This document shows positions 18,071 to 27,628 of a stretch of DNA of 64,000 nucleotides, in pieces. The DNA is taken from assembly GCF_007280555.1 (NCBI RefSeq), contig NZ_VKDB01000005.1, positions 124,001 to 188,000 of the forward strand. Reading direction: 5' to 3'. Each line of letters opens with the position of its first letter. Positions within the stretch are counted from its first letter, which is position 1. The DNA is from Deinococcus detaillensis. Lineage in GTDB: Bacteria; Deinococcota; Deinococci; Deinococcales; Deinococcaceae. Below the pieces are notes generated by a model. It was not told where the DNA came from. It ran no database searches and saw only the letters and a program-made list of their open reading frames with translations. A program made the position numbers and the translations under genes.

Positions 18071-19417
18071 ATGCCGCAGCCCACCGACCACGTCGCCTTT
18101 GATCAGGCGGCCATCCGCAGCCGTCATCTGCTGCAACTGCTTTCGCGGTTGTGGGCGGGCGATCTGGCGCGGGTCGATCTGGCGCGTGAACTGCACCTGT
18201 CACGCAGCGCGGTGTCGTCGCTGGTCAACGAGTTGCTGGCGGCCCAGCTGGTGCTGGAAGGTGGTGTGCGGGCAGATCAGGCCGCTTCGCAGACGGGGCG
18301 GCGGGCTACGCTGCTCTCGCTGAATGCTCAGGCGGCTTATCTGTTGGCCGTCGATCTGGGGGCCAGCCACCTGCGGGTGGACCTGCTCGACCTGCGCTGT
18401 CAGCCCCAAGCCAGCCGCCAGATTCCGCATGACGTGAGCGCCGGGCCGCAGAACACCTATGCCCACATCACTGAGCTGAGCAGGGCCGTGCTCAGAGAAG
18501 CGGGTATCAGCAAAGCGCAGGTGGCGCTGGTGGGGGTCAGCGTACCGGGGCCGGTCGATTTCGGTACGGGGAAGGTCATGGCCCAGCACATTCCCGGCTG
18601 GCACAAAGTCGCCGTGGCCAGTGAACTCAGTGCGCTGCTGGGGCTGCCCACGCTGGTCGAGAATGACGCCAACCTGGGGGTGCTGGCCGAGCACCGCTTC
18701 GGTGCCCACCAGGGCCAGCCGGACCTGATATACGTGAAACTCGCCACCGGCATCGGCGCGGGCATCATCTGCGGCGGGCAGCTCTACCGGGGATCACGCG
18801 GCGGTGCGGGTGAGATCGGGCATATCGCCATCAACGAGCAGGGGCCGGTGGGACGCAGCGGCGGCCCCGGTTCGCTGGAAAGCTACGTGGCGGCCCAGGT
18901 TCTGCTGCCGCTGGCCGCCGAGCGCCGCGCCGCTGGAGAAGCCACCCGGCTCCCCGAGCGCTTTACCCTGAGCGATCTGTTCGCCTCCCCGGACGACGTT
19001 CTGGTCAGGGGCCTGTGGCGCGAGGTCGGCCATCACCTGGGGGTGGCCATCTCGACGGCCCTCAACCTGTTCAATCCCGGCGCGGTGGTGCTGGGCGGGC
19101 GGCTGACCCAAGCGGGCGACGGCCTCCTGAGCGCCGTGCGTGAAAGCGCCGCGCCGCGCACCATGCAAATCAACCATACCGGTGTCTGTATCGATTACTC
19201 GGAGCTGGGGGCCGATGTGAGCGTGCTGGGTGTGGGGGCCATGCTGCTGGGTGAGTTGCTGACCCCGCGCGGCCTGCGGCATCTGACTCAGGTTTCACGG
19301 CAAGACGCTGTTCATTCGGGTCAGGCCAGCCGGGCACCACCTGAGATGACACAACTGGCTCGTCTGACCCCGCATTTTTCTGAAGCGCTCAGCGCTTCTC
19401 CCAAAGGAGTGTTATGA
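18071..19417 (+). CDS. ROK family transcriptional regulator
   Basis: A 448-residue ROK protein of the NagC/Mlc/XylR type: N-terminal winged helix ([20 protein letters not shown], about residues 40-59), then a sugar-kinase-like domain with [59 protein letters not shown] and VVLGGRL. The Cys-rich zinc motif of true ROK kinases is missing: after GEIGH the sequence has no CxCG cluster. It probably represses the ABC transporter genes downstream in response to a sugar. The start is ATG 18071; an in-frame ATG at 17996 lies upstream of the predicted transcript start. Its stop overlaps the next gene (ATGA). Confidence 0.88.
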   Translation: MPQPTDHVAFDQAAIRSRHLLQLLSRLWAGDLARVDLARELHLSRSAVSSLVNELLAAQLVLEGGVRADQAASQTGRRATLLSLNAQAAYLLAVDLGASHLRVDLLDLRCQPQASRQIPHDVSAGPQNTYAHITELSRAVLREAGISKAQVALVGVSVPGPVDFGTGKVMAQHIPGWHKVAVASELSALLGLPTLVENDANLGVLAEHRFGAHQGQPDLIYVKLATGIGAGIICGGQLYRGSRGGAGEIGHIAINEQGPVGRSGGPGSLESYVAAQVLLPLAAERRAAGEATRLPERFTLSDLFASPDDVLVRGLWREVGHHLGVAISTALNLFNPGAVVLGGRLTQAGDGLLSAVRESAAPRTMQINHTGVCIDYSELGADVSVLGVGAMLLGELLTPRGLRHLTQVSRQDAVHSGQASRAPPEMTQLARLTPHFSEALSASPKGVL

Positions 19418-20661
19418 AAAAAAGCATCAAGAACGCCCTCGTGATCACCGCCGCTCTCGGCCTGACCGCCCAGGCCCTCGCCGCTGGCAAAATCGAGATC
19501 TTCTCGTGGTGGGCCGGTGACGAAGGCCCAGCGCTCGCCGCCCTGATCAAGCTCTACGAAGCCAAATACCCCAGTGTCAAAGTGGACAATGCGGCAGTGA
19601 CGGGCGGCGCGGGCACCAACGCCAAAGCAGTTCTCAAAACCCGGATGCTCGGCGGCGATCCACCCGACAGCTTCCAGGCCCACGCCGGCCAAGAGCTCAC
19701 CGGCACCTGGGTCGTCGCCAACCGGATGGAAGACCTCTCCAGCTTGTACAAGTCCGAAGGCTGGAGCAGCAAATTCCCCAAAGCCGTGATTGACCTGATT
19801 TCGTACAAAGGCGGCATTTACAGCGTGCCGGTGGACGTTCACCGCTCCAACGTGATGTGGTATGTCCCCGCCAACCTCAAAAAGTGGGGCGTGAGTGCGC
19901 CCAAAACCTGGCCGGAAGTGCTGAGCGCTTGCACCACCCTCAAAGCCAAAGGCGTAGCCGCGCCGATGGTGATGGGCGAAAACTGGACCGAGCAGATGAT
20001 CTGGGAATCCGTTGCCACTGCCATGCTGGGGCCCAAAGGCTGGAACGATTTGTGGAGCGGCAAGCTCAAGTTCACCGACCCCAAAGTGGTCGACACCTTC
20101 ACCATGTACGGCAAAGTCCTCGACTGCGCCAACAAAGACGCCAGCGGCCTGAGCTGGCAGCAGGCCACCGACAGGCTGCTGTCGGGCCAGTCGGCTTTCA
20201 ACATCATGGGCGACTGGGCAGCGGGCTACATGACCACCACCAAGAAGCTCAAGCCCGGCAGCGACTTTGCGTGGTCGCCCAGCCCCGGCACCAGCGGCAC
20301 CTTTATCATGCTGGCCGATTCGTTCGGCCTCCCCAAGGGCGTCAAAAACCGCGCCGAAGTCCTCAACTGGCTCAAGGTGCTGGGCAGCAAGCAGGGCCAA
20401 GACGCCTTCAACCCGCTTAAGGGCAGTATCGCCGCCCGCACCGACTCGGATTTGAGCAAGTACGGCGCGTACTCGCAATCGGCCGCCAAAGACTGGAAGA
20501 ACAACACCATCGTGGGCAGCATGGTTCACGGAGCCGCCGCGCCCGAGAGCTTTACCAGCGGCTTTGGCAGCGTCAACGACGCTTTCTTGAGCAACCACGA
20601 CGCCAAGGCTGCCGCCCAAGCTTCACAGGATTTGGCCGACAAGTCGCGCATCGGCATGTAA
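19414..20661 (+). CDS. ABC transporter sugar-binding protein, Thermus glucose/mannose-type
   Basis: A 415-residue extracellular binding protein with signal peptide ([23 protein letters not shown]). The mature part closely resembles, from memory, the Thermus thermophilus glucose/galactose-mannose binding protein: [62 protein letters not shown] and [15 protein letters not shown] are characteristic. AAGGAG sits 4 nt before the ATG, and the ATG overlaps the ROK gene's stop. A terminator and palindrome follow, so this gene is probably expressed more than the permeases. Confidence 0.93.
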   Translation: MKKSIKNALVITAALGLTAQALAAGKIEIFSWWAGDEGPALAALIKLYEAKYPSVKVDNAAVTGGAGTNAKAVLKTRMLGGDPPDSFQAHAGQELTGTWVVANRMEDLSSLYKSEGWSSKFPKAVIDLISYKGGIYSVPVDVHRSNVMWYVPANLKKWGVSAPKTWPEVLSACTTLKAKGVAAPMVMGENWTEQMIWESVATAMLGPKGWNDLWSGKLKFTDPKVVDTFTMYGKVLDCANKDASGLSWQQATDRLLSGQSAFNIMGDWAAGYMTTTKKLKPGSDFAWSPSPGTSGTFIMLADSFGLPKGVKNRAEVLNWLKVLGSKQGQDAFNPLKGSIAARTDSDLSKYGAYSQSAAKDWKNNTIVGSMVHGAAAPESFTSGFGSVNDAFLSNHDAKAAAQASQDLADKSRIGM

Positions 20662-20672
20662 TACGGCTTCTG

Positions 20673-20701
20673 ATTCAGTCGGTTGACAAAACCGGCTGAA
20701 T
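20673..20701. promoter_or_regulatory. 29-bp operator-like palindrome between binding-protein and permease genes
   Basis: ATTCAGTCGGTT (20673-20684), centre GACAA, AACCGGCTGAAT (20690-20701): 11 of 12 positions are complementary. It overlaps a TTGACA (20683-20688). TATCTT at 20711-20716 could act as a -10 only with a long spacer, so an internal promoter is uncertain. The ROK protein is the obvious candidate ligand. Confidence 0.65.
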
Positions 20702-20741
20702 TGGGCCGCATATCTTGAATACAACTTCGCACCCCTCCCAG

Positions 20742-20775
20742 AGACGGCAAGCCCTTGCGCCGTCTTTTGGTTTTT
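20742..20775 (+). terminator. Intra-operon terminator / attenuator
   Basis: AGACGGC (20742-20748) pairs with GCCGTCT (20759-20765) and is followed by TTTTGGTTTTT. It lies between the binding-protein gene and the first permease gene, the usual place for reducing permease relative to binding protein. Confidence 0.75.
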
Positions 20776-20789
20776 AAAAGGAGACCAAT

Positions 20790-21905
20790 TTGAAACGCCT
20801 TTCCACTGACCGACTGTGGGCTATCGCGGTGCTGACACCGTCGGTGATTTTGCTGGCGGTCTTCGTCTACGGCTTTATCTTCCGCACCGCCTACACCAGC
20901 TTGACCGATTGGGGCAACGATCCGGCACAGGCATTTAGCTTGACGCCAATCATCCGCTTTATCGGGCTGCAAAATTACCATGATTTGTTTACCAGTAACC
21001 TCAACGCCCGCTTCCGGCAGGATCTGGTCAGCACCCTGTTTTTCACGGTGTTTTTTATCGCGGGCTGTTTGGGGCTGGGCCTCAGCATGGCGCTCCTTCT
21101 TGACCGCAATCCCAAAGCCGAGGGCATCTGGCGCACCATTTTTCTGTTTCCAATGAGCCTGTCGTTTATCGTCACCGGCACCATCTGGCGCTGGATGCTG
21201 CAACCCCAGGGCGGCCTCAACCAGCTCTTTCACCTGAATCCGGCCAGCAACGGTTGGCTGACCAGCCGCGATTCGGTGTGGAGCTTTGATTGGAACAAGC
21301 TTCCGCTGATCACCGCGACGATTGTGGGCCTGGTGCTGCTGTGGGTGGCTTGGCTGGCCTTCAGGGACGGGCAGCGCACACGGACGTGGGTGGCGCTGGG
21401 CTGCGCCGCGCTGCTGCTGCTGTGGGCGCTGGTCATCGGGCCAAACGTCAAGCTGCTGCCCGCGCCGGAGCTGCACGGTTTCAACATCGCCTTTATCGGC
21501 ATCATCATCGCCGCCATCTGGCAAATGAGCGGTTACACCATGGCGCTGTATCTGGCGGGGCTGCGCGGCATTCCCGAGGAGCTGCGCGAAGCCTCCCGCG
21601 TGGACGGCGCGAACGAGTGGAACACCTACCGCCACGTGATCTTTCCGCTGCTGGCCCCGATTACCTTGTCGGCCATGATTATTCTGGGCCACATCAGCCT
21701 CAAGATTTTTGATCTGGTGTTTGCCATGACCGGCCCCGACAACGGCCCCACCGACGTTCCGGCGCTGCTGATGTACATCACCTCGTTCAGGCAAAACGCA
21801 CTGGCCGTCGGCGCAGCCATCGGCACAGTGCTACTCCTACTGGTCGCCGTCATTATTATTCCGTACCTGTTCAGCCAATTCAAAACTCAGGAAGGCCACG
21901 CATGA
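20790..21905 (+). CDS. Sugar ABC transporter permease (first), with an extra membrane insertion
   Basis: A 371-residue MalF-type permease. The EAA loop that docks the ATPase is [20 protein letters not shown] (about residues 265-284). About 60-70 residues longer than typical partners: an inserted segment (about 165-230) holds one or two additional hydrophobic helices including [15 protein letters not shown]. Start TTG at 20790 with AGGAG 7 nt upstream. The gene follows the palindrome and terminator region, and its stop overlaps the next gene (ATGA at 21902-21905). No ATPase is encoded in the operon, so a shared MalK/MsmK-type subunit from elsewhere is expected. Confidence 0.92.
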   Translation: MKRLSTDRLWAIAVLTPSVILLAVFVYGFIFRTAYTSLTDWGNDPAQAFSLTPIIRFIGLQNYHDLFTSNLNARFRQDLVSTLFFTVFFIAGCLGLGLSMALLLDRNPKAEGIWRTIFLFPMSLSFIVTGTIWRWMLQPQGGLNQLFHLNPASNGWLTSRDSVWSFDWNKLPLITATIVGLVLLWVAWLAFRDGQRTRTWVALGCAALLLLWALVIGPNVKLLPAPELHGFNIAFIGIIIAAIWQMSGYTMALYLAGLRGIPEELREASRVDGANEWNTYRHVIFPLLAPITLSAMIILGHISLKIFDLVFAMTGPDNGPTDVPALLMYITSFRQNALAVGAAIGTVLLLLVAVIIIPYLFSQFKTQEGHA

Positions 21906-22771
21906 CCACCACCCCCCTGAGTCCGGTCAGCGCTCCCAGCACCCACAAGTCCCCACGTTTTTCAGTCGCACGCGGCCTGATGTATTTGGGTTTGACCATC
22001 GCCACGCTGTTCTTTTTGCTGCCGATTTATCTGCTGGTCGTCACCGCTTTCAAAACGCCCGACGCCATCAATCTGGCGACTACCTGGCAACTGCCGAAGT
22101 TCCTCAACTGGGCCAGCTTCTCGGACGCTTGGGCTAAAGTCGGCGGCAACATGGGCAACAGCCTCTTTCTGGCTATGACCGCCACCGCCATCAGCGCCAT
22201 GCTGGGCAGCCTCAACGGCTACGCGCTGAGCAAGTGGCGCTTCCGGGGAGCCAATACCTTATTCGCTTTCATGCTGTTCGGGATGTTCATTCCCTATCAG
22301 TCGGTGCTGATTCCGCTGTTTCAGTTCATCAAGTCGCTGGGCCTGTACGGCAGCATCTGGGGCCTGATTCTGGCGCACGTCGTTTACGGCATCCCGATCA
22401 CTACTTTGATTTTCCGCAACTTCTATGCCGACGTGCCAGACGCCTTGGTGGAAGCCGCCACCATCGACGGCGCGGGCTTCTGGAGCATTTACAGCAAAGT
22501 CATCTTCCCGATCAGCGTTCCCGGCTTCGTGGTGGTGATCATCTGGCAGTTCACGCAGGTCTGGAACGAGTTTCTGTTTGCCGCCACCCTGACTTCTTCT
22601 GGCAGCCAGCCGGTGACATACGCCCTCTCGCAGCTCGCGGGCGGGCAGGCCGTCTCGTGGAATTTGCCGATGGCGGGCGCGATTCTGGCGGCGATTCCCA
22701 CTCTGCTCGTTTACATCGTGCTGGGTCGTTATTTCGTGCGTGGGCTGCTGGCGGGGAGCGTCAAGGGCTAA
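21902..22771 (+). CDS. Sugar ABC transporter permease (second)
   Basis: A 289-residue MalG-type permease with six predicted helices. The EAA loop is [20 protein letters not shown], followed by the conserved [10 protein letters not shown] and WNEFLFA segments. The N-terminal 20 residues are cytoplasmic and Ser/Thr/Pro-rich. It is the last gene of the ROK-binding protein-permease-permease operon and starts inside the stop codon of the first permease. The Thermus-like binding protein points to glucose, with mannose or galactose as alternatives. Confidence 0.92.
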   Translation: MTTTPLSPVSAPSTHKSPRFSVARGLMYLGLTIATLFFLLPIYLLVVTAFKTPDAINLATTWQLPKFLNWASFSDAWAKVGGNMGNSLFLAMTATAISAMLGSLNGYALSKWRFRGANTLFAFMLFGMFIPYQSVLIPLFQFIKSLGLYGSIWGLILAHVVYGIPITTLIFRNFYADVPDALVEAATIDGAGFWSIYSKVIFPISVPGFVVVIIWQFTQVWNEFLFAATLTSSGSQPVTYALSQLAGGQAVSWNLPMAGAILAAIPTLLVYIVLGRYFVRGLLAGSVKG

Positions 22772-22792
22772 ACACCCCCATCTCCCCCACCC

Positions 22793-23998
22793 TCAGCGCC
22801 CAAATTCCCGCAACTGCACCGTATAGATCCCGCCTACGTCCTCCCGCCACGCCAACGCCAGCTTGCCACCCGGCAGCACGGTCACGGCAGGCGAGCGGGC
22901 GTCTTTTTTAGGATCGAGATTCTGGATACCGTAGGCCTGCCAGCCCGCGCCCGTCCACCGCGCCAGCTTGATTTGACCGGTGCTGCCTTTTTCCTCCACC
23001 CAGGCCAACACGGGTTGACCTTCGGCTGTCACAGCGAGGCTCGGCACGGCCGCAAAGTGCTGATTGACCGGCCCGCCCAAGGCCTGCCAAGCCTGCCCGT
23101 TCCAGCGCGAGGCGTAGAGCGTGTCCTGACCGCCCAAGTCTTCGAGCCACGCCACGATGGGCTGCTCCTTGTCGTCTAACACCAAGCGGGTGGAGGCCAG
23201 ATAACGCTGAGGGTGGCGGTTGAGGCTGCCGCCCAATTTTTCCCAAGTGCTGCCCGTTTGGCGCGAAACATAGACATTGCTGGTCAGCACTTCGCCCTGC
23301 AACCACGCCACCACCGCCCGACCCGCCGAGTCGGTCGCCAGCGCGGGCGTGCGCGAAAAGGCCTTGATGTCATTAAAGGCTTCGCTACGTACCCACGAGG
23401 TTTGGCCGTCCCACTTCCGCACCGTCAGGCGGCTGCCGTAGGGCTTGCGGAGATACTCGCCCCAGGCCAGCACCGGCTCACCCGCCCGCATGGCGACGGC
23501 CCGCGTCCGGGCGGCATACGGCAAATCGTCGCCCAGATAGCGCGAATGCCAGTTCGTCCACGCGCCGTTCTCGTAAGCCCGCATCACCACCACGTCGTTG
23601 TCGCCGTAATTTTCATTCCAGACCAACAGCGGCTGCCCGCGCTCGTCCAGCGCCATGTTGAGGGTTGAGGCCGGGCGCGGCACGTCGTAATTCAGCACGC
23701 CGCCGAGTTGCTGCCACGCGCCGCCGTAGCGCCAGGCTGTCAGCTCGCGCCCGGTAAACCAGCCCCGCCCGCTGAAAAATTCGCCGGAATCGCTGAGCAG
23801 ACTCAAGATCAGTGAGCCGTCCGGCGCGGCGGCGAGTTGCAGTTCGCGCACCGGTTGGGTGAGGCTGGGCGGGGCGGCGATGCTGGAAGGTTGAGCAGAG
23901 TTAGGCGCACCCGCTCCCCCTGCTCCGGCCTGCGAGGTGAGCAGTAAGGCGCCCAGATTCAGGGTTTGCCAGCGAAAGAATGAGCGGGACATAGACAT
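22793..23998 (-). CDS. Secreted repeat protein, probable beta-propeller
   Basis: A 401-residue exported protein. After a signal peptide (ending about TSQAGA) and a Ser/Pro linker, a motif of roughly 50 residues repeats: hydrophobic stretches such as QPLLVWNE, EPVLAWGE, RAVVAWLQG, QPIVAWLED, QPVLAWVEE and KLALAWRED alternate with RWNGQAW or KWDGQTSW segments. About six such blades suggest a propeller. I do not recognise a catalytic site; binding of glycans or surface material is possible. The ATG at 23998 has AAGGAAG about 5 nt upstream. It stands alone, divergent from the LysR gene. Confidence 0.72.
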   Translation of the reverse strand: MSMSRSFFRWQTLNLGALLLTSQAGAGGAGAPNSAQPSSIAAPPSLTQPVRELQLAAAPDGSLILSLLSDSGEFFSGRGWFTGRELTAWRYGGAWQQLGGVLNYDVPRPASTLNMALDERGQPLLVWNENYGDNDVVVMRAYENGAWTNWHSRYLGDDLPYAARTRAVAMRAGEPVLAWGEYLRKPYGSRLTVRKWDGQTSWVRSEAFNDIKAFSRTPALATDSAGRAVVAWLQGEVLTSNVYVSRQTGSTWEKLGGSLNRHPQRYLASTRLVLDDKEQPIVAWLEDLGGQDTLYASRWNGQAWQALGGPVNQHFAAVPSLAVTAEGQPVLAWVEEKGSTGQIKLARWTGAGWQAYGIQNLDPKKDARSPAVTVLPGGKLALAWREDVGGIYTVQLREFGR

Positions 23999-24142
23999 GT
24001 GGCCTTCCTTTGAACTGGGAAATTGGGGAGGAGTGACGGTGAACTCTACTCTGAGACTCAGCTCCCCAGAAAACAAAGCAGCGCTTTGATACAACGCGCC
24101 GAATCCATCGGCTCTGTCTATGGACGGCGCTAGACTGCCCAA

Positions 24143-25132
24143 GTGAATCTTCAGCTCAGTGAGCCACTGACCGGCGCGTCAGGCCAGCGTTTACCCGCGC
24201 TGAGCAGCCAGCACCTCTCGGCCCTGATCGCGGTGGCAAACAGCGGCAGTTTCAGCGAGGCGGCGCTGAGGCTGGGGGTGGCGCAGTCGAGCGTGAGCTA
24301 CGCGGTGAAGGCAGTGGAAAAAGAATTGGGCATGCAACTTTTTGAGCGGGGCAGATACGGCGCACGCCTGACGCCCGCAGGCTCGGCGGTGCTGGAGCAG
24401 GCCCGCCTCGCCGCCGCTGCACTGAGGGCCATGCTGCCGAATCAACATCCTCAGCCTGAAACGCTGTCCGGACTGCTGCGTGTCGCGTCGTGCCGCAGCG
24501 TCATTCGCCAGCTTCTCACGCCTTCGCTGAGCGGCTTTCGGCGTCTTTATCCCCATATTCAAGTGGTCATTCAAGACACCAGCGGCGAGCATCATGAAAT
24601 TGAACAGCTGGTTCTCGCGGGCCAAGCGGACTTGGGCTTGGGACGGCTGCCGATGCGCCCTGAGCTGCGCTGCCAACCGCTGTTCGCCGACGAATACCTG
24701 ATCGTCGCCGCCGCTCACGCCCCGCGCCTGATGAGTTGGGAAGATTTTCACCGCGCACCGTACATCGTCTGCGAGGAAGACTGTGCGCCGCACATCGCTG
24801 ATCACATCGCCCGCCATTCGCGCCCGCCCATGCCCGCCGTGCGCCTCAAAGACGCTCAAGTGGCGCTGGGCATGGTGGCCGAAGAACACGGCTTTACCGT
24901 ACTGACCCGTTTGGTGGTCTCGCCGCTTGCGGCCAACTTGCAGGCGTACCCTCTGCCCACCCCGCTGTGGCGCAGCATTGGCCGCGTGACCAGCGCCCAA
25001 ACAAGCCAGCATCCACTGATTCGGGCATTTGAACAAGTGGTGCTTTCACCAAAAGCGCTGAGGGCGGCAGCGGGGCCAGTAGCCGCAAAGCTGTGGTTTG
25101 CAGAGGATGACAGCGCCCCGCTCTCCGGCTGA
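24143..25132 (+). CDS. LysR family transcriptional regulator
   Basis: A 329-residue LysR regulator: N-terminal helix-turn-helix in LSALIAVANSGSFSEAALRL...AQSSVSYAVKAVEKELG (about residues 25-62) and LFERGRYGARLTPAG, then a substrate-binding domain. GTG start at 24143 is supported by TAGACT (24131-24136) ending 6 nt upstream: a leaderless promoter. The divergent neighbour encodes the secreted repeat protein, the natural first candidate target, but this is only inferred from position. Effector unknown. Confidence 0.88.
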   Translation: MNLQLSEPLTGASGQRLPALSSQHLSALIAVANSGSFSEAALRLGVAQSSVSYAVKAVEKELGMQLFERGRYGARLTPAGSAVLEQARLAAAALRAMLPNQHPQPETLSGLLRVASCRSVIRQLLTPSLSGFRRLYPHIQVVIQDTSGEHHEIEQLVLAGQADLGLGRLPMRPELRCQPLFADEYLIVAAAHAPRLMSWEDFHRAPYIVCEEDCAPHIADHIARHSRPPMPAVRLKDAQVALGMVAEEHGFTVLTRLVVSPLAANLQAYPLPTPLWRSIGRVTSAQTSQHPLIRAFEQVVLSPKALRAAAGPVAAKLWFAEDDSAPLSG

Positions 25133-25203
25133 GCCGAGCCGCCGAGTTAAAACCCTCGATCAAGCCGCCCGGCCTTTCTGCACGCCTGTGCCAAAATACG
25201 CCA

Positions 25204-25851
25204 ATGTCTTTGCCCAATTTCGCTTCCGGCCCGGTCAGTCCTTGGCGGCTGATGTGGACCGCGCCCGCCGCAACCTTAAACAACATGCTTCAGCACGGTC
25301 AAGGCGACACTTGGGCGCTGCCGCTCCTCTTCGGCGCGGGGCTGCTCTCGTCGCTCGCGCCGCAGGTGCGCGAAATGCTGGTGCCGATGCTGCCTTCCGG
25401 CACCAATGTCTTTACGGTCGCGGTGGTCAGCGGAGTGCTGCTGGGCAGTTTGCAGGCGCTGGGCTGGCCCGCGATGCTGCGGGCGGCCAGCAAATGGCTG
25501 GGCGGCAGCGGCAACCTGCGGGCCTCGAGGCTGGCGGCGGGTTGGAGCTGCTTACCCGTGCTGCTCTCTTACATTCTGGCTCCGCTGGGCGGCAGCGCCG
25601 AGGCGGGAGCCGTGCCCACACTGGGGGGCGTGTTGTTTGGCTTTTTCAGCTTGCTGCTCAGCGTTTGGACGCTGCTGCTCTTGGTGCAGAGCCTCGCCGC
25701 CGCCCAGCGCCTGAGTGTGCCCAGAGCGGCGCTGAGCGTGCTGATTGGAGCGGTGATGCTGCTGGCTGCGTTGGTGGCCCTGGGCTTTTTGGCCGCGCTG
25801 ATCTTGGTGGCGCTGGGCCTCAAGGTAAGCGCTTTGCCGGGGGGAATTTAG
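25204..25851 (+). CDS. YIP1-like five-helix membrane protein
   Basis: A 215-residue integral membrane protein with about five hydrophobic helices from residue 40 onward and a short amphipathic N-terminus (WRLMWTAPAATLNNML) of the kind seen in bacterial YIP1-domain proteins. Function unknown. CAAAAT ends 6 nt before the ATG, near the leaderless consensus. Its stop is followed within 17 nt by the stop of the convergent small gene at 25869. Confidence 0.65.
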   Translation: MSLPNFASGPVSPWRLMWTAPAATLNNMLQHGQGDTWALPLLFGAGLLSSLAPQVREMLVPMLPSGTNVFTVAVVSGVLLGSLQALGWPAMLRAASKWLGGSGNLRASRLAAGWSCLPVLLSYILAPLGGSAEAGAVPTLGGVLFGFFSLLLSVWTLLLLVQSLAAAQRLSVPRAALSVLIGAVMLLAALVALGFLAALILVALGLKVSALPGGI

Positions 25852-25868
25852 GCCGGGAGTTCTCCCAC

Positions 25869-26045
25869 TTATTCCCGCATTTGCCGCAGCAGCCAAAAGC
25901 CCAGTATGTCCAGCCCCAGCACCGTCGCCAGCGTGCCCAAACCGCTGAGGTCGCCGCGTCCCAAGCTCAAAATCACTCCAATCGCGCCACCGATATTGAG
26001 CAGCACCAGCATGGCCACCATCAATCCGGCAACGCGGCTGTTCAC
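25869..26045 (-). CDS. Small membrane protein, 58 residues
   Basis: An open frame of 58 codons from GTG (26045) to TAA (25869). The product has two hydrophobic helices: GLMVAMLVLLNIGGAIGVIL and a second around LGTLATVLGLDILGFWLL, joined by a polar loop (SLGRGDLSG), and ends with basic LRQMRE. It starts 13 nt after the suhB stop in the same direction with GAGG just upstream, so it is probably the second gene of a suhB operon. No family recognised. Coding status is supported by position and hydrophobic pattern, not by homology. Confidence 0.65.
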   Translation of the reverse strand: MNSRVAGLMVAMLVLLNIGGAIGVILSLGRGDLSGLGTLATVLGLDILGFWLLRQMRE

Positions 26046-26058
26046 GCCTCACCCGTCA

Positions 26059-26877
26059 TCAGCCGCTGAGCGCCGCTAAGAGTTCGGGGTGGAGCAGCGC
26101 ACTGGCCGCCACGATGCCATGTCCGTAAGGGGTCGGCTGGCCGCCGAGGTCGCTGATGACGCCGCCCGCTTCTTCCACGATGAGGCTGCCTGCCGCCGCG
26201 TCCCAGCGCTTGAGGCCCATTTCCCAGTAGCCGTCCATGCGGCCCGAAGCCACGTTGCATAAATCCAGCGCCGCCGCGCCGGGCCTGCGAACCGGCACGC
26301 CGAGCGCCAGCAACTTTTCAAGGTAGGTCAGGTTGCTGCGGTCGCTCGCCACGTTGTACGGAAAGCCGGTGGAAATCAGCGCCGGACTGAGCAGACTCGG
26401 CGTGCGCGAGGGCCGAATCCGTGCGCCGTTGAGAAACGCTCCGCCGCCCAAAGTGGCGGTGAACAGCTCACGCCGCGTCGGATCGTAGACTGCGCCCACC
26501 ACCCGCACGCCGCGCACCTCAAGGGCCACCGAGGCGCAGTAGACCGGGTAGCCGCGTGCGTAGTTGACGGTGCCGTCCAAGGGATCGACCACCCACAAAA
26601 AGTCGCCCTCACCGGCCTGCCCTTCTTCCTCACCCAGCACAGCGTGGGCCGGGTAAGCCGCCGAGATCACGCGCCGAATCTCAGCTTCGCACAGGGCGTC
26701 CACTTCGGTCACGAGGTCACTGAAGGTCGTTTTGCTTTTCTCGTCGTGGGCGAGTTCGGCGCGGGCGAGTTGAATGGCTCCGGCAGCGCGGGCCGCTTCA
26801 GTGGCCACGTCGAGGTAGGCGGTGAATGCTGGATCAGGCAGAGCAGAATCAGGCAAAGCAAAGTCAAGCGGAGTCAC
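26059..26877 (-). CDS. suhB: Inositol monophosphatase family protein
   Basis: A 272-residue Mg-dependent sugar phosphatase. Metal ligands are in the two signature motifs: VVDPLDGTVNYARGYP (about residues 95-110) and KRWDAAAGSLIVEEAGG (about 223-239); GEEEG supplies the earlier glutamates. Family members hydrolyse inositol-1-phosphate, fructose-1,6-bisphosphate or related substrates, so the exact substrate is open. GTG start with TAGACT (26883-26888, minus) 5 nt upstream: leaderless. A 58-codon membrane-protein gene follows. Confidence 0.9.
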   Translation of the reverse strand: MTPLDFALPDSALPDPAFTAYLDVATEAARAAGAIQLARAELAHDEKSKTTFSDLVTEVDALCEAEIRRVISAAYPAHAVLGEEEGQAGEGDFLWVVDPLDGTVNYARGYPVYCASVALEVRGVRVVGAVYDPTRRELFTATLGGGAFLNGARIRPSRTPSLLSPALISTGFPYNVASDRSNLTYLEKLLALGVPVRRPGAAALDLCNVASGRMDGYWEMGLKRWDAAAGSLIVEEAGGVISDLGGQPTPYGHGIVAASALLHPELLAALSG

Positions 26878-26967
26878 GCCTCAGTCTAAAGGCTTGCCTC
26901 ACACTAGACCCTGAAGGCTAAGGGATTTCATCACGTTTTCTGTGCTGCCCGGCCTCAGAATAAGCGC

Positions 26968-27609
26968 ATGATCCGTGCCCGTTCTTTGCTGCTTTGGCCG
27001 CTGCTGAGCGTTGTGCTCTCCGGCTGCTTGGCTTTGCCCGCCATCGAGCCGCGCACCCTGAATTTTAAAGCTGGCCCCATTGGGAGCGAGATCAAACCGG
27101 CCACTCTTCTGGAGACTGGCTTGGTGCCCGCCGACAAACTGGTGAGCGTTGCTGAGGCGCTGGCCCGCGCTCCCGAAGGCAGTTTGCTGCTGCCCTGCTG
27201 GCGCACCACCGTTGCCACCAATTTCTGGGGGCCGTGTTCGCATCTGGCCCGCAAGCTGGGGCAAGGCCAGATGGCCGATCAACCGGGCCTGACCCAAACG
27301 GCGGGGATTCGGCCCACCGACACGCTGCTGCCCCGCTACGCCGTGATCGTGCTGGACGTGGGCGTCACGTCGGCGCAGTATTTCGCCTTGGAGCGGGCCG
27401 CTGAGCAGCTCAAGGGTCAGCCTTACAGCTTCAGCGGCGCACCCAACACCAGCTACTGCACGACCTACCAAAACGAATTGCAGCAAGCCCTGAACCAGCC
27501 CGACGTGATTCCTTTCAATCCAGCTTGGAACGGCTACCTCCCTGCCGACGCGCTGGACGTGCCGGGCGTCAAGGTGCTGTGGGTGGGCGTGAATGAGGCG
27601 AGCACCTGA
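26968..27609 (+). CDS. Lipoprotein with YiiX/YebB-like (permuted NlpC/P60) domain
   Basis: A 213-residue lipoprotein: signal peptide with lipobox LSGC (Cys about residue 19). The C-terminal region YAVIVLDVGVTSAQYFALERAAEQL, the Cys-containing stretch SYCTTYQNELQQAL and PFNPAWNGYLPADAL resemble the YiiX/YebB group of permuted papain-like amidases, with Cys in SYCTTY as candidate nucleophile. This is a tentative fold match from memory. No Shine-Dalgarno is visible; CAGAAT ends 6 nt before ATG. It is followed by purB, in the same direction, after 19 nt. Confidence 0.6.
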   Translation: MIRARSLLLWPLLSVVLSGCLALPAIEPRTLNFKAGPIGSEIKPATLLETGLVPADKLVSVAEALARAPEGSLLLPCWRTTVATNFWGPCSHLARKLGQGQMADQPGLTQTAGIRPTDTLLPRYAVIVLDVGVTSAQYFALERAAEQLKGQPYSFSGAPNTSYCTTYQNELQQALNQPDVIPFNPAWNGYLPADALDVPGVKVLWVGVNEAST

Positions 27610-27628
27610 GCGTGTAGGCTAAGGCGAC

